64,000 nucleotides of DNA, taken from contig CAVWAR010000010.1 in assembly GCA_963753075.1 (NCBI GenBank), forward strand, positions 1 through 64,000. The letters are read 5' to 3'. The notes below the pieces were generated by a model. That model was given only the letters and a program-made list of their open reading frames with translations. It did no database searches and was not told where the DNA came from. This DNA comes from Prado023 sp963753075 (GTDB taxonomy: Bacteria; Actinomycetota; Actinomycetes; S36-B12; CAIYMF01). A program made the translations under genes and the position numbers. Numbering within the stretch: position 1 is the first letter of the stretch; each line of letters starts with the position of its first letter. Below, piece by piece: positions 1 through 9,118 of this stretch.

Positions 1-250
1 GCCGCGAATCGCGTACCCGGGGCAAGCGGTGGAACCGCGTCCTTGCCGCCCAATAGCACGCAGGTGAAGCCGGCCATGAGGAGCCGGATCGGCAGCCTGG
101 CCTGACGGTTGGGTGGTGGGTGCCGTCAACCGCCAGTGACGGGACGGGCCGGCGCCTCGGAGGGACTGCGGCAACGACCGGTTCTCAGCCGATTCACAGG
201 TTCAGGTGCTTGAGTAGATCCCGTGTTTGGGCTGTGGCCGGAGTCTGCTC
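1..250. other. Left-edge intergenic segment with a repeat remnant
   Basis: No convincing gene is seen here. Positions 1-19 (GCCGCGAATCGCGTACCCG) look like the 3' part of the dispersed CCGCCGCGAA repeat found throughout the accessory parts of the window, cut by the window edge. The remainder should hold the promoter of the response-regulator gene that begins at 251, but no clear -35/-10 pair stands out. Confidence 0.4.
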
Positions 251-937
251 ATGGGTGGTGAGCGACTTCTCGTGGTCGACGACGATGAGAACCTGCGGTC
301 GATGCTGTGCGCCGCGTTGCGGCACCACGGCTTCGTTGTGGAAGCGGCGAATGATGGAGTGCAGGGCCTCGCCGCGCTGGAGGAGTCGAACCTGGACTTG
401 GTCGTGCTCGATGTGATGATGCCTCGCATCGACGGATTCGAGGTATGTCGACGGATGCGATCCGACGGTGACGACACGCCGGTTCTGTTCCTGACCGCTC
501 GTGATGCAGGCCGTGACAAGGTCCACGGCTTGCGGTTGGGGGCCGATGACTACCTTGAGAAGCCCTTCAGTCTTGATGAGCTCGTCGCTCGCATCCAGGC
601 CATCCTTCGAAGGGCCGGGGCTGGTTCGTCGGGCGGCGACCTGCTGGTGTGCGGGGATATCTCGCTTGATGACGACGCCCACATCGTGTCGAAGGCTGGT
701 CGGCATGTGCATCTGTCACCGACCGAGCACAACCTGCTCCGCTACCTGTTGCTGAATCAGGGACGTGTCGTGTCGAAGCTGCAGATCCTCCAGAACGTGT
801 GGGGGTACGGCTTCGAAACGGATGGGGGGGTCGTTGAGACCTACGTCGGATACCTTCGTCGCAAGATCGACACGACTGAACCGCGCCTCATCCACACGAT
901 CAGAGGTGTGGGATACACGCTGCGAGTCCAACCGTGA
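251..937 (+). CDS. OmpR/PhoB-family response regulator
   Basis: A 228-residue two-component response regulator. The N-terminal receiver domain (about 1-120) has the acidic pair D10/D11, phospho-acceptor D54 in VVLDVMMP, T82 in LFLTARD and K104 in EKPF. The C-terminal winged helix (about 130-225) begins LSPTEHNLLRYLL and ends IRGVGYTLR, as in OmpR/PhoB DNA-binding domains. ATG 251 is preferred over an upstream in-frame TTG at 227 because MGGERLLVVDDD is the normal receiver start. The kinase gene follows 28 bp later and a multicopper oxidase gene overlaps the kinase end, so this regulator probably controls that oxidase, possibly in response to copper or envelope stress. The link to the oxidase rests on gene order only. 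Confidence 0.95.
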   Translation: MGGERLLVVDDDENLRSMLCAALRHHGFVVEAANDGVQGLAALEESNLDLVVLDVMMPRIDGFEVCRRMRSDGDDTPVLFLTARDAGRDKVHGLRLGADDYLEKPFSLDELVARIQAILRRAGAGSSGGDLLVCGDISLDDDAHIVSKAGRHVHLSPTEHNLLRYLLLNQGRVVSKLQILQNVWGYGFETDGGVVETYVGYLRRKIDTTEPRLIHTIRGVGYTLRVQP

Positions 938-965
938 GGCTGGCTGGCATCCGGCTGGAGCCCGA

Positions 966-2432
966 GTGTCCAGTCATCCGCTGAAGGGGCTCACACTCCG
1001 CTCGCGGCTACTGGTGGCAGTCGGGGTCGTCGCCGTCGTCCAGGTTGCGGCCGTCTTCCTGACCCTCTCCTACGTCAGCGACGAGCTGCTCGACCGGGTC
1101 GACGAGCGGCTGGTGGCGACGGCTGATGCCCTGGCCTCTAGCGAGCCTGGCCTGGGCGGGGTGAGTGACGTCTATAGGGGCGTCCTGACGCCCGAGGGTG
1201 CACTGGTCACGTCGACGACGGTGAGGGATCGAGGCGAGGAGCTTCCGCCGCCCGCCGTCACCGCTGAGCTGGTGATGGCGCCTGAGGGTGATCCGGTGAC
1301 CGTCGCGGCCGAAGAAGGCCGGCTCGAGTACCGCGCGGTCGTCGTCGATACCGAGTCTGGCGCACGAGTCGTGTACGCAAGTCCGCTCGACGGATACGAG
1401 TGGACGAGGAACCGCATGATGCGGCTCATGACGACGACCTCCCTAGCGGTGCTGGTGACGCTGGGGCTGGTCTCCTGGTGGATCGCTCGGCTGGGCATCG
1501 CACCGATAAACCGGATGACGAGGGCGGCGGAGCGGATCGCGGCAGGAGAAGGCCTGTCGGTGCGGATCGACTCCGCCCCGGCAGGCACGGAGGCCGGAGA
1601 GCTCGGCCGTGCCCTGAACACGATGATGACCCGGATCGAGGACACGTTCCGGCAACGAGCCCTCACCGAGCAGTTGCTGCGCCAGTTCATCGCGGACGCC
1701 TCGCACGAACTGCGGACGCCGGTGGCGACGATCCGCGGCTACGCCGACCTGTACCGTTCCGGTGGGCTCGCGGACCGAGCGGACCTCGACGACGCGATGC
1801 GGCGCGTCCTGCACGAGAGCGAACGGATGTCGCGGCTCATCGCCGACCTGGTGAATCTCGCGAAACTGGACCAGCAGCCGGATCTGCACGTCGACGCTGT
1901 CGACCTGTCCGGCATCGCCGCCGATGTGGTCGCCGACGCGACGGTCACGCAGCAGGACCCGTCGATCCGCGCGGAGATGGACGCCGAACCCGTCATCGTC
2001 ACCGGTGACGAGGACCTGCTGCGGCAGGCCGTCGGCAACCTCGTCACCAACGCCATCGTCCACAACCCGCCGGGCACGGTCGTCGTGGTGAGAGTGCGGG
2101 GCGGGGCCGATCGCGGCACCATCACCGTCAGCGACGACGGCGTCGGCATGGCGGAAGCGGTGGCCGGCCGCGTCACGGAGCGGTTCTTCCGTGGCGACCC
2201 GGCTCGCGGCCGAGACACCGGCGGCAGCGGCCTGGGCCTGTCGATCGTGGCGAGCATCGTCGCTGTTCACCGCGGCGAGCTGCACATCGACAGCGCCGAG
2301 AACGTCGGCACGAGCGTTGCGGTGAGCATTCCGCGCTTCTTCGACGGGCTCAGTTCCCAGCGAACTCCCAGCGAAGTCATTAGGCCCTCTGAGATCCACT
2401 CCGCAGACTCGTCTCGTGGAGACGACGAGTAG
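966..2432 (+). CDS. Membrane sensor histidine kinase
   Basis: A 488-residue sensor kinase, partner of the regulator just upstream. A first membrane helix lies at about residues 13-35, followed by an extracytoplasmic loop of about 110 residues, a second helix (about 150-172), a HAMP segment, a HisKA dimerisation domain with His247 in DASHELRTP, and a HATPase_c domain with the N box (NLVTNAIVHNP), DDGVGMAE and GGSGLGLSIV. The start is taken as GTG 966; the reading frame is open far upstream but that part lies inside the regulator gene. The loop shows no recognisable ligand-binding fold, so the signal is unknown. The last 17 bp overlap the start of the oxidase gene, which suggests coupled translation. 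Confidence 0.93.
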   Translation: MSSHPLKGLTLRSRLLVAVGVVAVVQVAAVFLTLSYVSDELLDRVDERLVATADALASSEPGLGGVSDVYRGVLTPEGALVTSTTVRDRGEELPPPAVTAELVMAPEGDPVTVAAEEGRLEYRAVVVDTESGARVVYASPLDGYEWTRNRMMRLMTTTSLAVLVTLGLVSWWIARLGIAPINRMTRAAERIAAGEGLSVRIDSAPAGTEAGELGRALNTMMTRIEDTFRQRALTEQLLRQFIADASHELRTPVATIRGYADLYRSGGLADRADLDDAMRRVLHESERMSRLIADLVNLAKLDQQPDLHVDAVDLSGIAADVVADATVTQQDPSIRAEMDAEPVIVTGDEDLLRQAVGNLVTNAIVHNPPGTVVVVRVRGGADRGTITVSDDGVGMAEAVAGRVTERFFRGDPARGRDTGGSGLGLSIVASIVAVHRGELHIDSAENVGTSVAVSIPRFFDGLSSQRTPSEVIRPSEIHSADSSRGDDE

Positions 2433-3870
2433 GCCGACCCGGGACCGACGCCGACGGAGGACCGGGAGCAGCATCATCCTCGGGCTTGCGGCAGCCCTCG
2501 TGCTGGCGGGGTGCGGTGGGGAACGCAACCGGGACAGCCGCGACGTCAAGGTCGACCGGGTACCCGCCTCGGCCCCGGGCACCAACGCACTGGCCATTCC
2601 GCCACTGCTCGAACCGGCCGTCGACGACGGTGTCGACCGGTTCGCGTTGTCGATCGGCCCGTCCACCCACGACTTCGGCGCAGGAGCGCAGACCACGACG
2701 CTGTCTTACAACGGCGAGCCCATCCTCGGCCCCACGCTGCGGTGGACCAGCGGCAACAACGTCGAGGTTCGCGTCACGAACGCCCTCGCCGAGGCCACCA
2801 CGACCCACTGGCACGGCGCTGATGTGCCCGCCGAGGCTGATGGCGGGCCCCACAGCCGCATCGAGCCGGGACAGACCTGGACGGCTGACTTCCCCATCAT
2901 CCAGCCAGCAGCCACCCTCTGGTACCACCCCCACCTGATGGGGACCTCGGCCGAGCAGGTCTACGCGGGCGCCGCCGGGCTGATCATCGTCGAGGACGAC
3001 AACCCGCAGGCCGCCGATCTGCCGCGCGCCTACGGCATCGACGACATCCCCGTGATCCTGCAGGACCGCGAGTTCACCGACGACAACCAGTTGCGCTTCC
3101 AGATCGACGACGACGGTGACGGCGATCTGAACCCGGATCTGACCGTCAACGGCACGCTCGACCCGTTCGCGACCGTCCCGGCCGGCCCCGTGCGCCTGCG
3201 CCTGCTCAACGGCAGCCAGGCACGCGTCTACGAGTTGAGCGCCAGCAACGGCGCGATGGTGAAGATCGCCTCGGACGGCGGCTACCTGGCCTCTTCGGTG
3301 CCGCTGGAGACCCTCACGCTCGGTCCGGGCGACCGGGCCGAGGTCGTCATCGACACCACCGATGGTCCGGCGGCGCTCCTCGATGCCGACTTCGGGCGCG
3401 TGCTCGAGCTGCGCACCGATCCCGATCTGCCCAGCGCGGGCAGCCTGCCCGATGAGTTGGCGTCCATCGACCCCATCATCGCTGAGGAGATCGACCGCGA
3501 CCGGACGTTCCTCATGGGCAGGGCCGACGGTGGCTGGGGGATCAACGGGATGCGGATGGACATGACCCGGATCGATCACACCATCGCCTTCGGCGACACC
3601 GAGCGCTGGACCATCACCGTCCGCGACGGCATCCACACGTTCCACCCCCACCAGACCCAGTTCCAGATCCTCTCGATCAACGGCGAACCGCCGCCCCCCG
3701 AGGACGCCGGCTGGGAGGACACCGTGCTGGTGACCGAGGAACGCGAGGTCATCATCGCCGCCCGCTTCGACAGCTACACGAACCCGGATGTCCCCTACAT
3801 GTTCCACTGCCACGTGCTGGACCACGAGGAGATGGGGATGATGGGGCAGTTCCAAGTCATCCAGGAATGA
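2416..3870 (+). CDS. Multicopper oxidase, lipoprotein-type export signal
   Basis: A 484-residue multicopper oxidase of the CueO/SufI/bilirubin-oxidase type. It starts at GTG 2416 inside the kinase gene. A basic N-terminus, a hydrophobic stretch and the lipobox LAGC (about residue 30) predict export and lipidation. All four copper motifs are visible: H131-W-H133-G, H171-P-H173, H407-x-x-H410-P-H412 and H464-C465-H466 followed by H470 and M475, giving type 1, 2 and 3 copper sites with a Met axial ligand. The enzyme should oxidise cuprous ions or phenolic substrates with four-electron reduction of oxygen on the outer face of the membrane. Close coupling to a two-component system suggests a copper or redox response. 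The substrate cannot be read from the sequence. Confidence 0.92.
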   Translation: METTSRPTRDRRRRRTGSSIILGLAAALVLAGCGGERNRDSRDVKVDRVPASAPGTNALAIPPLLEPAVDDGVDRFALSIGPSTHDFGAGAQTTTLSYNGEPILGPTLRWTSGNNVEVRVTNALAEATTTHWHGADVPAEADGGPHSRIEPGQTWTADFPIIQPAATLWYHPHLMGTSAEQVYAGAAGLIIVEDDNPQAADLPRAYGIDDIPVILQDREFTDDNQLRFQIDDDGDGDLNPDLTVNGTLDPFATVPAGPVRLRLLNGSQARVYELSASNGAMVKIASDGGYLASSVPLETLTLGPGDRAEVVIDTTDGPAALLDADFGRVLELRTDPDLPSAGSLPDELASIDPIIAEEIDRDRTFLMGRADGGWGINGMRMDMTRIDHTIAFGDTERWTITVRDGIHTFHPHQTQFQILSINGEPPPPEDAGWEDTVLVTEEREVIIAARFDSYTNPDVPYMFHCHVLDHEEMGMMGQFQVIQE

Positions 3871-4105
3871 CGCTGTCCTAGTCACAGGCCCCCGCGCGCC
3901 GGGCCATGGATCCACCACCGTCGCCGCGTCGGACCAGCAGGTCGAACCTGTACGTCGAACAGGAGCGAAAGCCACATCGTGATGCCGATGCCCCGAGGCG
4001 CGCCGTCGGGACTCCCACCTCACCTGCTGGAGCCTCGAGGCGGGGGCCGTTCCCTGCACCGCCCCACCTCGCCCGGCCCACTCGGCACAGCCCCACCCGG
4101 ACAGC

Positions 4106-4131
4106 GTCCTTTCGCCGCGAAACGCGCGTTG
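4106..4131 (+). repeat. Dispersed CCGCCGC-type repeat, copy in 3871-4197 gap
   Basis: The core GTCCTTTCGCCGCGAAACGC belongs to a family seen at 6070, 11229, 29933, 35914, 37304 and 40269 (minus strand). It lies in the 327-bp gap between the oxidase and the DUF1801 gene, 67 bp before the latter's start. Nothing else recognisable is present in the gap. Confidence 0.6.
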
Positions 4132-4197
4132 CGGTCGGTCGACTGCTACCGCTTCGGTGGGCTCTCTCTTGGGTTCCCTTCCGCCTAGGCTCCCACC

Positions 4198-4545
4198 GTG
4201 GGCACCATCGATGGGTACCTCGCCGGCCTTGACGAGCCCGACCGGGTGGCCCTGGCGCGAGTGCTTGCCGTCGCCATGGAGGAGGTTCCCGAGGCCGAGC
4301 AGGGCACCAGCTACGGCATCCCTGCTCTGTGGTTCGGGGGCAAGCCGCTGCTCGGGTTCCGCGCCTCCGCGAAGCACCTGGCGGTCTACCCCTTCAGCCC
4401 GGCGGCGGTCGATGCGGTGCGCGACCAGCTCTTGGGCGCCGGCTTGTCGAAGGGCACGGTGCGCTTCACTGTGAAGGCGCCGCTACCGGAGCAGGCGATC
4501 CGCGATCTTGTGCGGGCTCGCCGGGACGAGAGCACCGGTCCCTGA
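4198..4545 (+). CDS. DUF1801/YdhG-like small domain protein
   Basis: A 115-residue protein of the DUF1801 (YdhG/YjbR-like) type. The diagnostic stretch is the TSYGIPALWFGGKPLLGF region near residues 38-57 followed by HLAVYPFSP, and a C-terminal part ending in a VRFTVKAPLPE strand. Members are small, soluble and mostly uncharacterised; some relatives have been discussed as iron-binding or frataxin-like, which is not shown here. The start is GTG 4198. The gene stands alone between two copies of the dispersed repeat (4106 and 4563), like a one-gene cassette. Confidence 0.8.
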   Translation: MGTIDGYLAGLDEPDRVALARVLAVAMEEVPEAEQGTSYGIPALWFGGKPLLGFRASAKHLAVYPFSPAAVDAVRDQLLGAGLSKGTVRFTVKAPLPEQAIRDLVRARRDESTGP

Positions 4546-4562
4546 ACCCGCACCCCAGGTAC

Positions 4563-4590
4563 GTCTATCCGCCGCCTGTGGACGCAGTTG
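4563..4590 (+). repeat. Dispersed repeat, type with CCTGTGGACGC
   Basis: CCGCCGCCTGTGGACGCAGT begins 18 bp after the stop of the DUF1801 gene. The same core occurs at 7270 and 32112, and a near match at 33889. The 11229 copy (CCGCCGCGAGTGGACGCGG) bridges this type and the CGCCGCGAA type. Confidence 0.65.
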
Positions 4591-4715
4591 GGGTGACCGG
4601 ACTTGGGTCCATCGGACTGATGAGCCTCGCCAGCTAGGGCCGCACGGTGTCCACGGGGGGGATGCCCGTCATTGCGGGCTTGCGGGGGTGGGTGGTCGGT
4701 GAAGGCTGGGGGCGC

Positions 4716-5774
4716 TCACCGTTGGGTGGTGCCGGCCCCCACTGCCATCCGCAGGGCGCCACAGGCCTCGAGCATCGCCTCGCGGCTTCCGTGGCTGAAG
4801 CCTGTCGAGTTCGCGAACCCGTGGATCAGCTGGTCGTGGCGGCGCAGGGCCACGGGCACGCCGGCTGCAGCCAGCTTGCGTGCGTAGGCCTCACCTTCGT
4901 CGCGGAGCACGTCGAACCCGGCAACGCCCACGTAGGCCGCGGGCAGGCGGGCCAGGTCCTCGGCCAGCAGTGGTGACACCCGCGGGTCGGTGGCCGGGTG
5001 CGGCCCCAGGTAGTGCTCGATGAACCACTGCACCATCTCCGGCGTGATGAAGAACCCGTGGGCGAACTCGGCGTAGGACGGGCGCCTCGTCGACACGTCG
5101 GTGCCTGGGTAGAGCAGCAACTGGAACGCCGGCCGCGTCTCCGCGGTGGTGCGCAGGTCCTAGCACAGCACCGCGGCGAGGTTACCGCCAGCCGAGTCCC
5201 CACCCACGGCGATCAACTCAGGGTCGTGTCCCCAGTCCTCGGCCCGCGCCACCGCGAACCGGAACGCGGCCAGCGCATCGTCGGGTGCGGCCGGGAACGG
5301 GAACTCGGGGGCCAGGCGGTAGTCGACCGACAGCACCGACACACCCGCGTGCCGGGCCAGGAACCGGCAGACCGAGTCGGCGCTGGTCAGGCTGCCGAGC
5401 ACCCAGCCCCCGCCGTGGAAGTAGACGACAAGGCGGTCACGATCGCGGGCGTCCGCCCGGTACAGCCGGGCCCCGATGCCGCCCTGCTCGGTGCCGATGC
5501 GCAGGTCCCTCACCTCATGCATCGGGATGGGTGCACCCCCGAGCAGGCAAGTGTCATGGTCCATCTGCGCCCGGGCCTGATCCACCGGCATCTCCTCGTA
5601 TCCCGGAAGCCGGGCGCCCAGTCGCAGCAGGGCCCATGCCGCCGCGTCCATCGACACGCCGCCGGACGTCGCGGGACGACCCCCAATCAGACGCGCAACA
5701 CCGGCCGGGGCCCTGCCCAGCGCGGTCACCGTGGCCCGCTCGAAACGCGCCCCCACCTCGACTGAACCTGACAC
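4716..5774 (-). pseudogene. Acetyl-esterase-like alpha/beta hydrolase, in-frame TAG
   Basis: A hormone-sensitive-lipase-type esterase of about 340 codons interrupted by one in-frame TAG at 5160-5162. The upstream part (GTG start at 5774 or 5756) carries the oxyanion motif HGGGW and nucleophile motif GDSAGG. The part after the stop continues in the same frame with the catalytic Asp region (GFDVLRDEGE) and catalytic His (QLIHGF). The codon hit lies just after GNLAAVLC, where Gln (CAG) is common in the family, so a single C-to-T change would explain it. Either the gene is recently inactivated, or the stop is a sequencing error, or it is read through. The N-terminal boundary is uncertain. Confidence 0.82.
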
Positions 5775-6069
5775 GGTGCACCCTGTTCCGCCCCGCAGGA
5801 CGACGCCACCGTGATGCCGACCCCGAGGGCCCACCACCAGACTGCACCACCCGGTGCCCGGATCGTCAGAGCCGAAGGACCCCCTCCGCAGGGCGTCCGA
5901 AAGCAGATCCACCTGCACGCGGCCAGCGCCCGGCCCGGCAGGCGACGGATCCCCTCCGGCCAGCATCGAACTGATCGACGGTGTCGGCCGGTGACGCGGT
6001 CCTTCGCTGCGATCAGGCAAGCGGCTGCAGCGCGCTGCCGCGTCGACCGTGACGTTCCTCAGCAGGTGA

Positions 6070-6095
6070 GTCCTACCGCCGCGAAGCGCGCGCTG
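6070..6095 (+). repeat. Dispersed CCGCCGC-type repeat in 5775-6284 gap
   Basis: GTCCTACCGCCGCGAAGCGC followed by GCGCTG. It lies in a 510-bp gap between the start of the broken esterase and the end of the minus-strand lipoprotein gene. Apart from this repeat no gene or structured element was recognised in the gap. Confidence 0.6.
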
Positions 6096-6284
6096 TTCGA
6101 GGCCGATTGACATGAAGGTGACGACGTCCGACGGCGCCTCTGCCGGACGCCCGCCCCGCTAGCAGTGCTCGGCGAGGCCACATCCATCGGCCGCACAATC
6201 GTGGCGCAACGAGCTAGCGCCGACGCCAGGCAGCACGCGCCTTTCGACTGCGCCTACGGCGACCGTCTCAGCGTCTACGTGAAC

Positions 6285-7019
6285 TCACACGCACAAGCCC
6301 CGTGAGGAACCCCGCGAGCACAGCACGGTCTGCTCCACACTCTTGAGGACGATGGCGCCCTCGTCGGGCGTTCCGAAGACATGCAGGCGATAGCCCCCGA
6401 TTGAGTCATCGCCCAGGCCCACGACGTCGTAGGTGACCTCGCCGAGGTCTCCCTCCGAGGCCGGCGCCGTCATCGTGATCTCCGACGGCGGGTCAGTCGA
6501 GGCGAACTCCTCAGCCACAATCAGCCCCAACTCCGGCATCGTCCCGGCAGACGGAGTCGACCCGATCTGGTCGACCATCGTCGAGGTGACATCTTCGACC
6601 CGGCCCAGGTACATCACGTCGGAGCTGTTCACCCAACCGCTGACCCCGTCCACCGTGACCAAGTACCAGATCGAGCCGTCGTCCAGCATCCGGCTCTGCC
6701 CCTGGGCGACCAGACCGTCCGCGAGCGGGTCGAGGGTGGCCACGACGTCCTGGTCTGCCCCGGGTGCGCCGAACTGGTCGAGCCCTTCGTCGTGCTGGAC
6801 ACCCACAACGGCCACGACATCGCCCTCGCTCGGGCCGAAGTCGATCTGCTCACCGGGCAGCGCAGTGGCGGTGGCCGACACCATCGGCGTCGGCTCGGCC
6901 GAGGCAGCGGGCGTGCTGGTCGCATCCGAATCCGAGCCGCACGCAGCAGCCCCCAGTGCCACAACCACGACCACCACCGATGAGCGCATTGCGGAACGAA
7001 TCACCTCGAACGACACCAC
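6285..7019 (-). CDS. Lipoprotein with SH3-like domain
   Basis: A 244-residue predicted lipoprotein of unknown function. The N-terminus has a hydrophobic run (SSVVVVVVALGAAAC) ending in a lipobox with the lipidated Cys near residue 27, followed by a Ser/Thr/Pro/Ala linker. Residues about 60-140 resemble a bacterial SH3 domain (GDVVAVVGVQ, LVAQGQSRMLDDGSIWYLVT, GWVNSSDVMYLG). GTG 7019 is preferred because GGAGG lies 4 bases upstream. SH3-like domains on the outer face often bind peptidoglycan, which would fit, but no catalytic domain is attached. Confidence 0.75.
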   Translation of the reverse strand: MVSFEVIRSAMRSSVVVVVVALGAAACGSDSDATSTPAASAEPTPMVSATATALPGEQIDFGPSEGDVVAVVGVQHDEGLDQFGAPGADQDVVATLDPLADGLVAQGQSRMLDDGSIWYLVTVDGVSGWVNSSDVMYLGRVEDVTSTMVDQIGSTPSAGTMPELGLIVAEEFASTDPPSEITMTAPASEGDLGEVTYDVVGLGDDSIGGYRLHVFGTPDEGAIVLKSVEQTVLCSRGSSRGLCV

Positions 7020-7263
7020 GAACCTCCGTCATGGCGGTGGTCGGTAGCAGGACCTCTCCGCATGCAATCGCACGACCTGCGGGACCGACTCCCGTCAACA
7101 AACCCATTTCAAGCTACTCGCCCACCGCCGCACGCCGCAACGGCCTGGATGTCCCGAACTGGATCGTGCGCAGCGGCCCTTGTGCGGGATCCGCTGGCGA
7201 TTCGGTGCCTACCGTCAGCGGGCGACAAAGATGCCCCCAACACCGCGTTTCCCAGTGGGCGGG

Positions 7264-7399
7264 CATTCCGCCGCCTGTGGACGCGGTTGAATCGTGATCT
7301 AGCGTCGCCCTTGGTGCCCGGGTGGCTGGCCCGTGGTGGCGGCGTTCGGAGTCTTGTCAGTTGAGATGTTGCCGTGTGGGGTGACGCCACGTCCGGGAT
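7264..7399 (+). repeat. Degraded copy of the integrase leader plus dispersed repeat
   Basis: The core CCGCCGCCTGTGGACGCGGT is followed by about 110 bp that align with the leader of the tyrosine recombinase gene at 32108-32248: shared blocks are TCTAGCGTCGC, CGGGTG-CTGGCC, TGGCGGCG and GGTGACG-CA-GTCCGG. At the place of the recombinase ATG this copy reads ACG, and no recombinase gene follows. It fills most of the 406-bp gap 7020-7425, otherwise empty. It appears to be a remnant of a second element of the same kind. Confidence 0.65.
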
Positions 7400-7425
7400 G
7401 GAAGGGACCGGACCCTTCGCCGGCC

Positions 7426-8985
7426 TCAGGGCCCTGCGATGATCACCCCGAAACCGTCGTGAGGTTCAGCGGCTCCCTTGATGCCGGGGCTGTCCTGGCT
7501 CCACATGGTGACCGGTCCGGGGTTCCCGTCAGCGGTGCCCTGAAGCACCGTCACAGCTCCTGTGTACGCCGAATCGGGCGCGTGACTGTGGGTGGCGACC
7601 AGCCACGCATGACTGCCACCGCTGAGCGGCAGCACCTGCAGGTCCGCGTACTCGGCCCGAGGGTAGCGGAACGACGTGGGACTGGATGACAGACCCGCGG
7701 CCGTGCCGAGCACAATGCCGGGACCTCCCTCGCACATCAGATCCGGGTACCCGTCACCGGTGATGTCCCCGGCGGCGGCGTTGATGGCGGTCTCCTCCTC
7801 GCCGCCGCCGCACCACAGGAGCCCGTCCTGACCCGGGGAAGGATCTCGGGGCAGGGGTGCGACGTGCACACCATCGGCGTGGCCGTGCAGCACCACCTCC
7901 GGTGAGTCGGCCGATGCCAGCACCAGATCGGCTCGACCGTCCCGGTTGAAGTCACCGAACGTCGCCGTGAACCGGGCATAGATCTCCTGTCCGCTGAGGA
8001 GGTCGGTGGTCAAGATGTATTGGCTGCCCGCAGAGGTCAGGCCGGTCGGACCGCCGAACAGCAGGTGCACCGCCGAACCGTGCCAGTTGCTGTCTGCGCT
8101 CGGGGGGTTCACCGCGAGGATGTCATCGGGCGGGATGTCCGACTCCGCCGCGACGACGATGGCCACGTCGTCGTGTCCGTCGCCATTGACGTCCCCGACC
8201 GCCAGGTCGTCGCCGAACATCTCCGCCACAGCCGGCTGACCGGCAATGCCCGCCAGCCCCTGCCGCCACGTCTGCGCCCCAGACGAGCTCAGCCCACCCG
8301 CGCCCCCGCGCAAGAGCACCACTCGACCCGCGACAATGACGTCTCCGACAGCCTCAGCAACTCCAACGACGAGGTCCGCGTACCCGTCGGCGTCGACATC
8401 CCCGGCAGCCACGCTGTACCCGAACCGGTCACCGCCCTCGTTGCGGCCAAGCACCCCCGGCTTGCCCTGGTGCCAGATCTGGTCCCGGGCGGTCAACCCC
8501 CGCGACCCCCCGTACAGCACCTGCACCACCCCGGCATTCCGCCTGCTGCCGATGTCCTCGTAGGGGATGCCGATCGCGAGGTCGGCGTACCCGTCGGCGT
8601 CGAAGTCCCCGCAGACCAGCGCATCGCCGAACTGGTCCCCCTTCTCCAACGCGCCCTTCACACCCCGTCGCCCTTGGTGCCACAACTGGTCCCGCGCCGT
8701 CACCCCCGAGGCCGACCCGTACATCACCTGCACGGCCCCAGCGTTCTTCACCCCACGCAGATCCTCGAATGGCACCCCGACGGCCAGATCGGCGTACCCG
8801 TCCCCGTCGAAGTCGCACGGAATAGCCGCACCACTGACCGCGACGGCTGTGTCGGCTCCTATTGGAGTCACCGCCGGGGTGACCACACCACCAACAAGAA
8901 CCAGACCCATCCCCACCAACAGTCCACGCTTCACGACCCGCCACCCCGTCCCTCGCCACCCTGCCCCTATGCCTCGCGTCTCCAC
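7426..8985 (-). CDS. Secreted FG-GAP/VCBS repeat protein
   Basis: A 519-residue exported protein built of FG-GAP (integrin-alpha-like beta-propeller) repeats. A signal peptide (VVKRGLLVGMGLVLVGG, then a VTPAVTPIGA region) precedes repeated calcium-loop motifs: DFDGDGYADL, DFDADGYADL, DVDADGYADL, DVNGDGHDDV, DFNRDGRADL and DITGDGYPDL, with LWHQG and WRQG blade elements. This predicts a roughly seven-bladed, calcium-stabilised extracellular propeller used for binding or display. ATG 8985 gives a long n-region; GTG 8934 would give a tighter signal peptide. There is no attached enzymatic domain and no co-directional partner that identifies a role. Confidence 0.85.
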   Translation of the reverse strand: METRGIGAGWRGTGWRVVKRGLLVGMGLVLVGGVVTPAVTPIGADTAVAVSGAAIPCDFDGDGYADLAVGVPFEDLRGVKNAGAVQVMYGSASGVTARDQLWHQGRRGVKGALEKGDQFGDALVCGDFDADGYADLAIGIPYEDIGSRRNAGVVQVLYGGSRGLTARDQIWHQGKPGVLGRNEGGDRFGYSVAAGDVDADGYADLVVGVAEAVGDVIVAGRVVLLRGGAGGLSSSGAQTWRQGLAGIAGQPAVAEMFGDDLAVGDVNGDGHDDVAIVVAAESDIPPDDILAVNPPSADSNWHGSAVHLLFGGPTGLTSAGSQYILTTDLLSGQEIYARFTATFGDFNRDGRADLVLASADSPEVVLHGHADGVHVAPLPRDPSPGQDGLLWCGGGEEETAINAAAGDITGDGYPDLMCEGGPGIVLGTAAGLSSSPTSFRYPRAEYADLQVLPLSGGSHAWLVATHSHAPDSAYTGAVTVLQGTADGNPGPVTMWSQDSPGIKGAAEPHDGFGVIIAGP

Positions 8986-9118
8986 GCTAGCCGGGCGACC
9001 CAGGCACCCAGAAGGGCCGAACGACCCGCCCGGTGGCCAGCGCCAGCCCCGCAGCGCCGCTCCACCCGATGGCCGAGCCTCGTACCCAAACCAGAAGTCG
9101 CCTCAAGCGCGTGCGGAA

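Noticed and set aside
2380..4377. A 665-codon minus-strand frame opposite the multicopper oxidase
   Set aside because: It mirrors the oxidase gene, whose copper motifs are intact; its own translation resembles no family.
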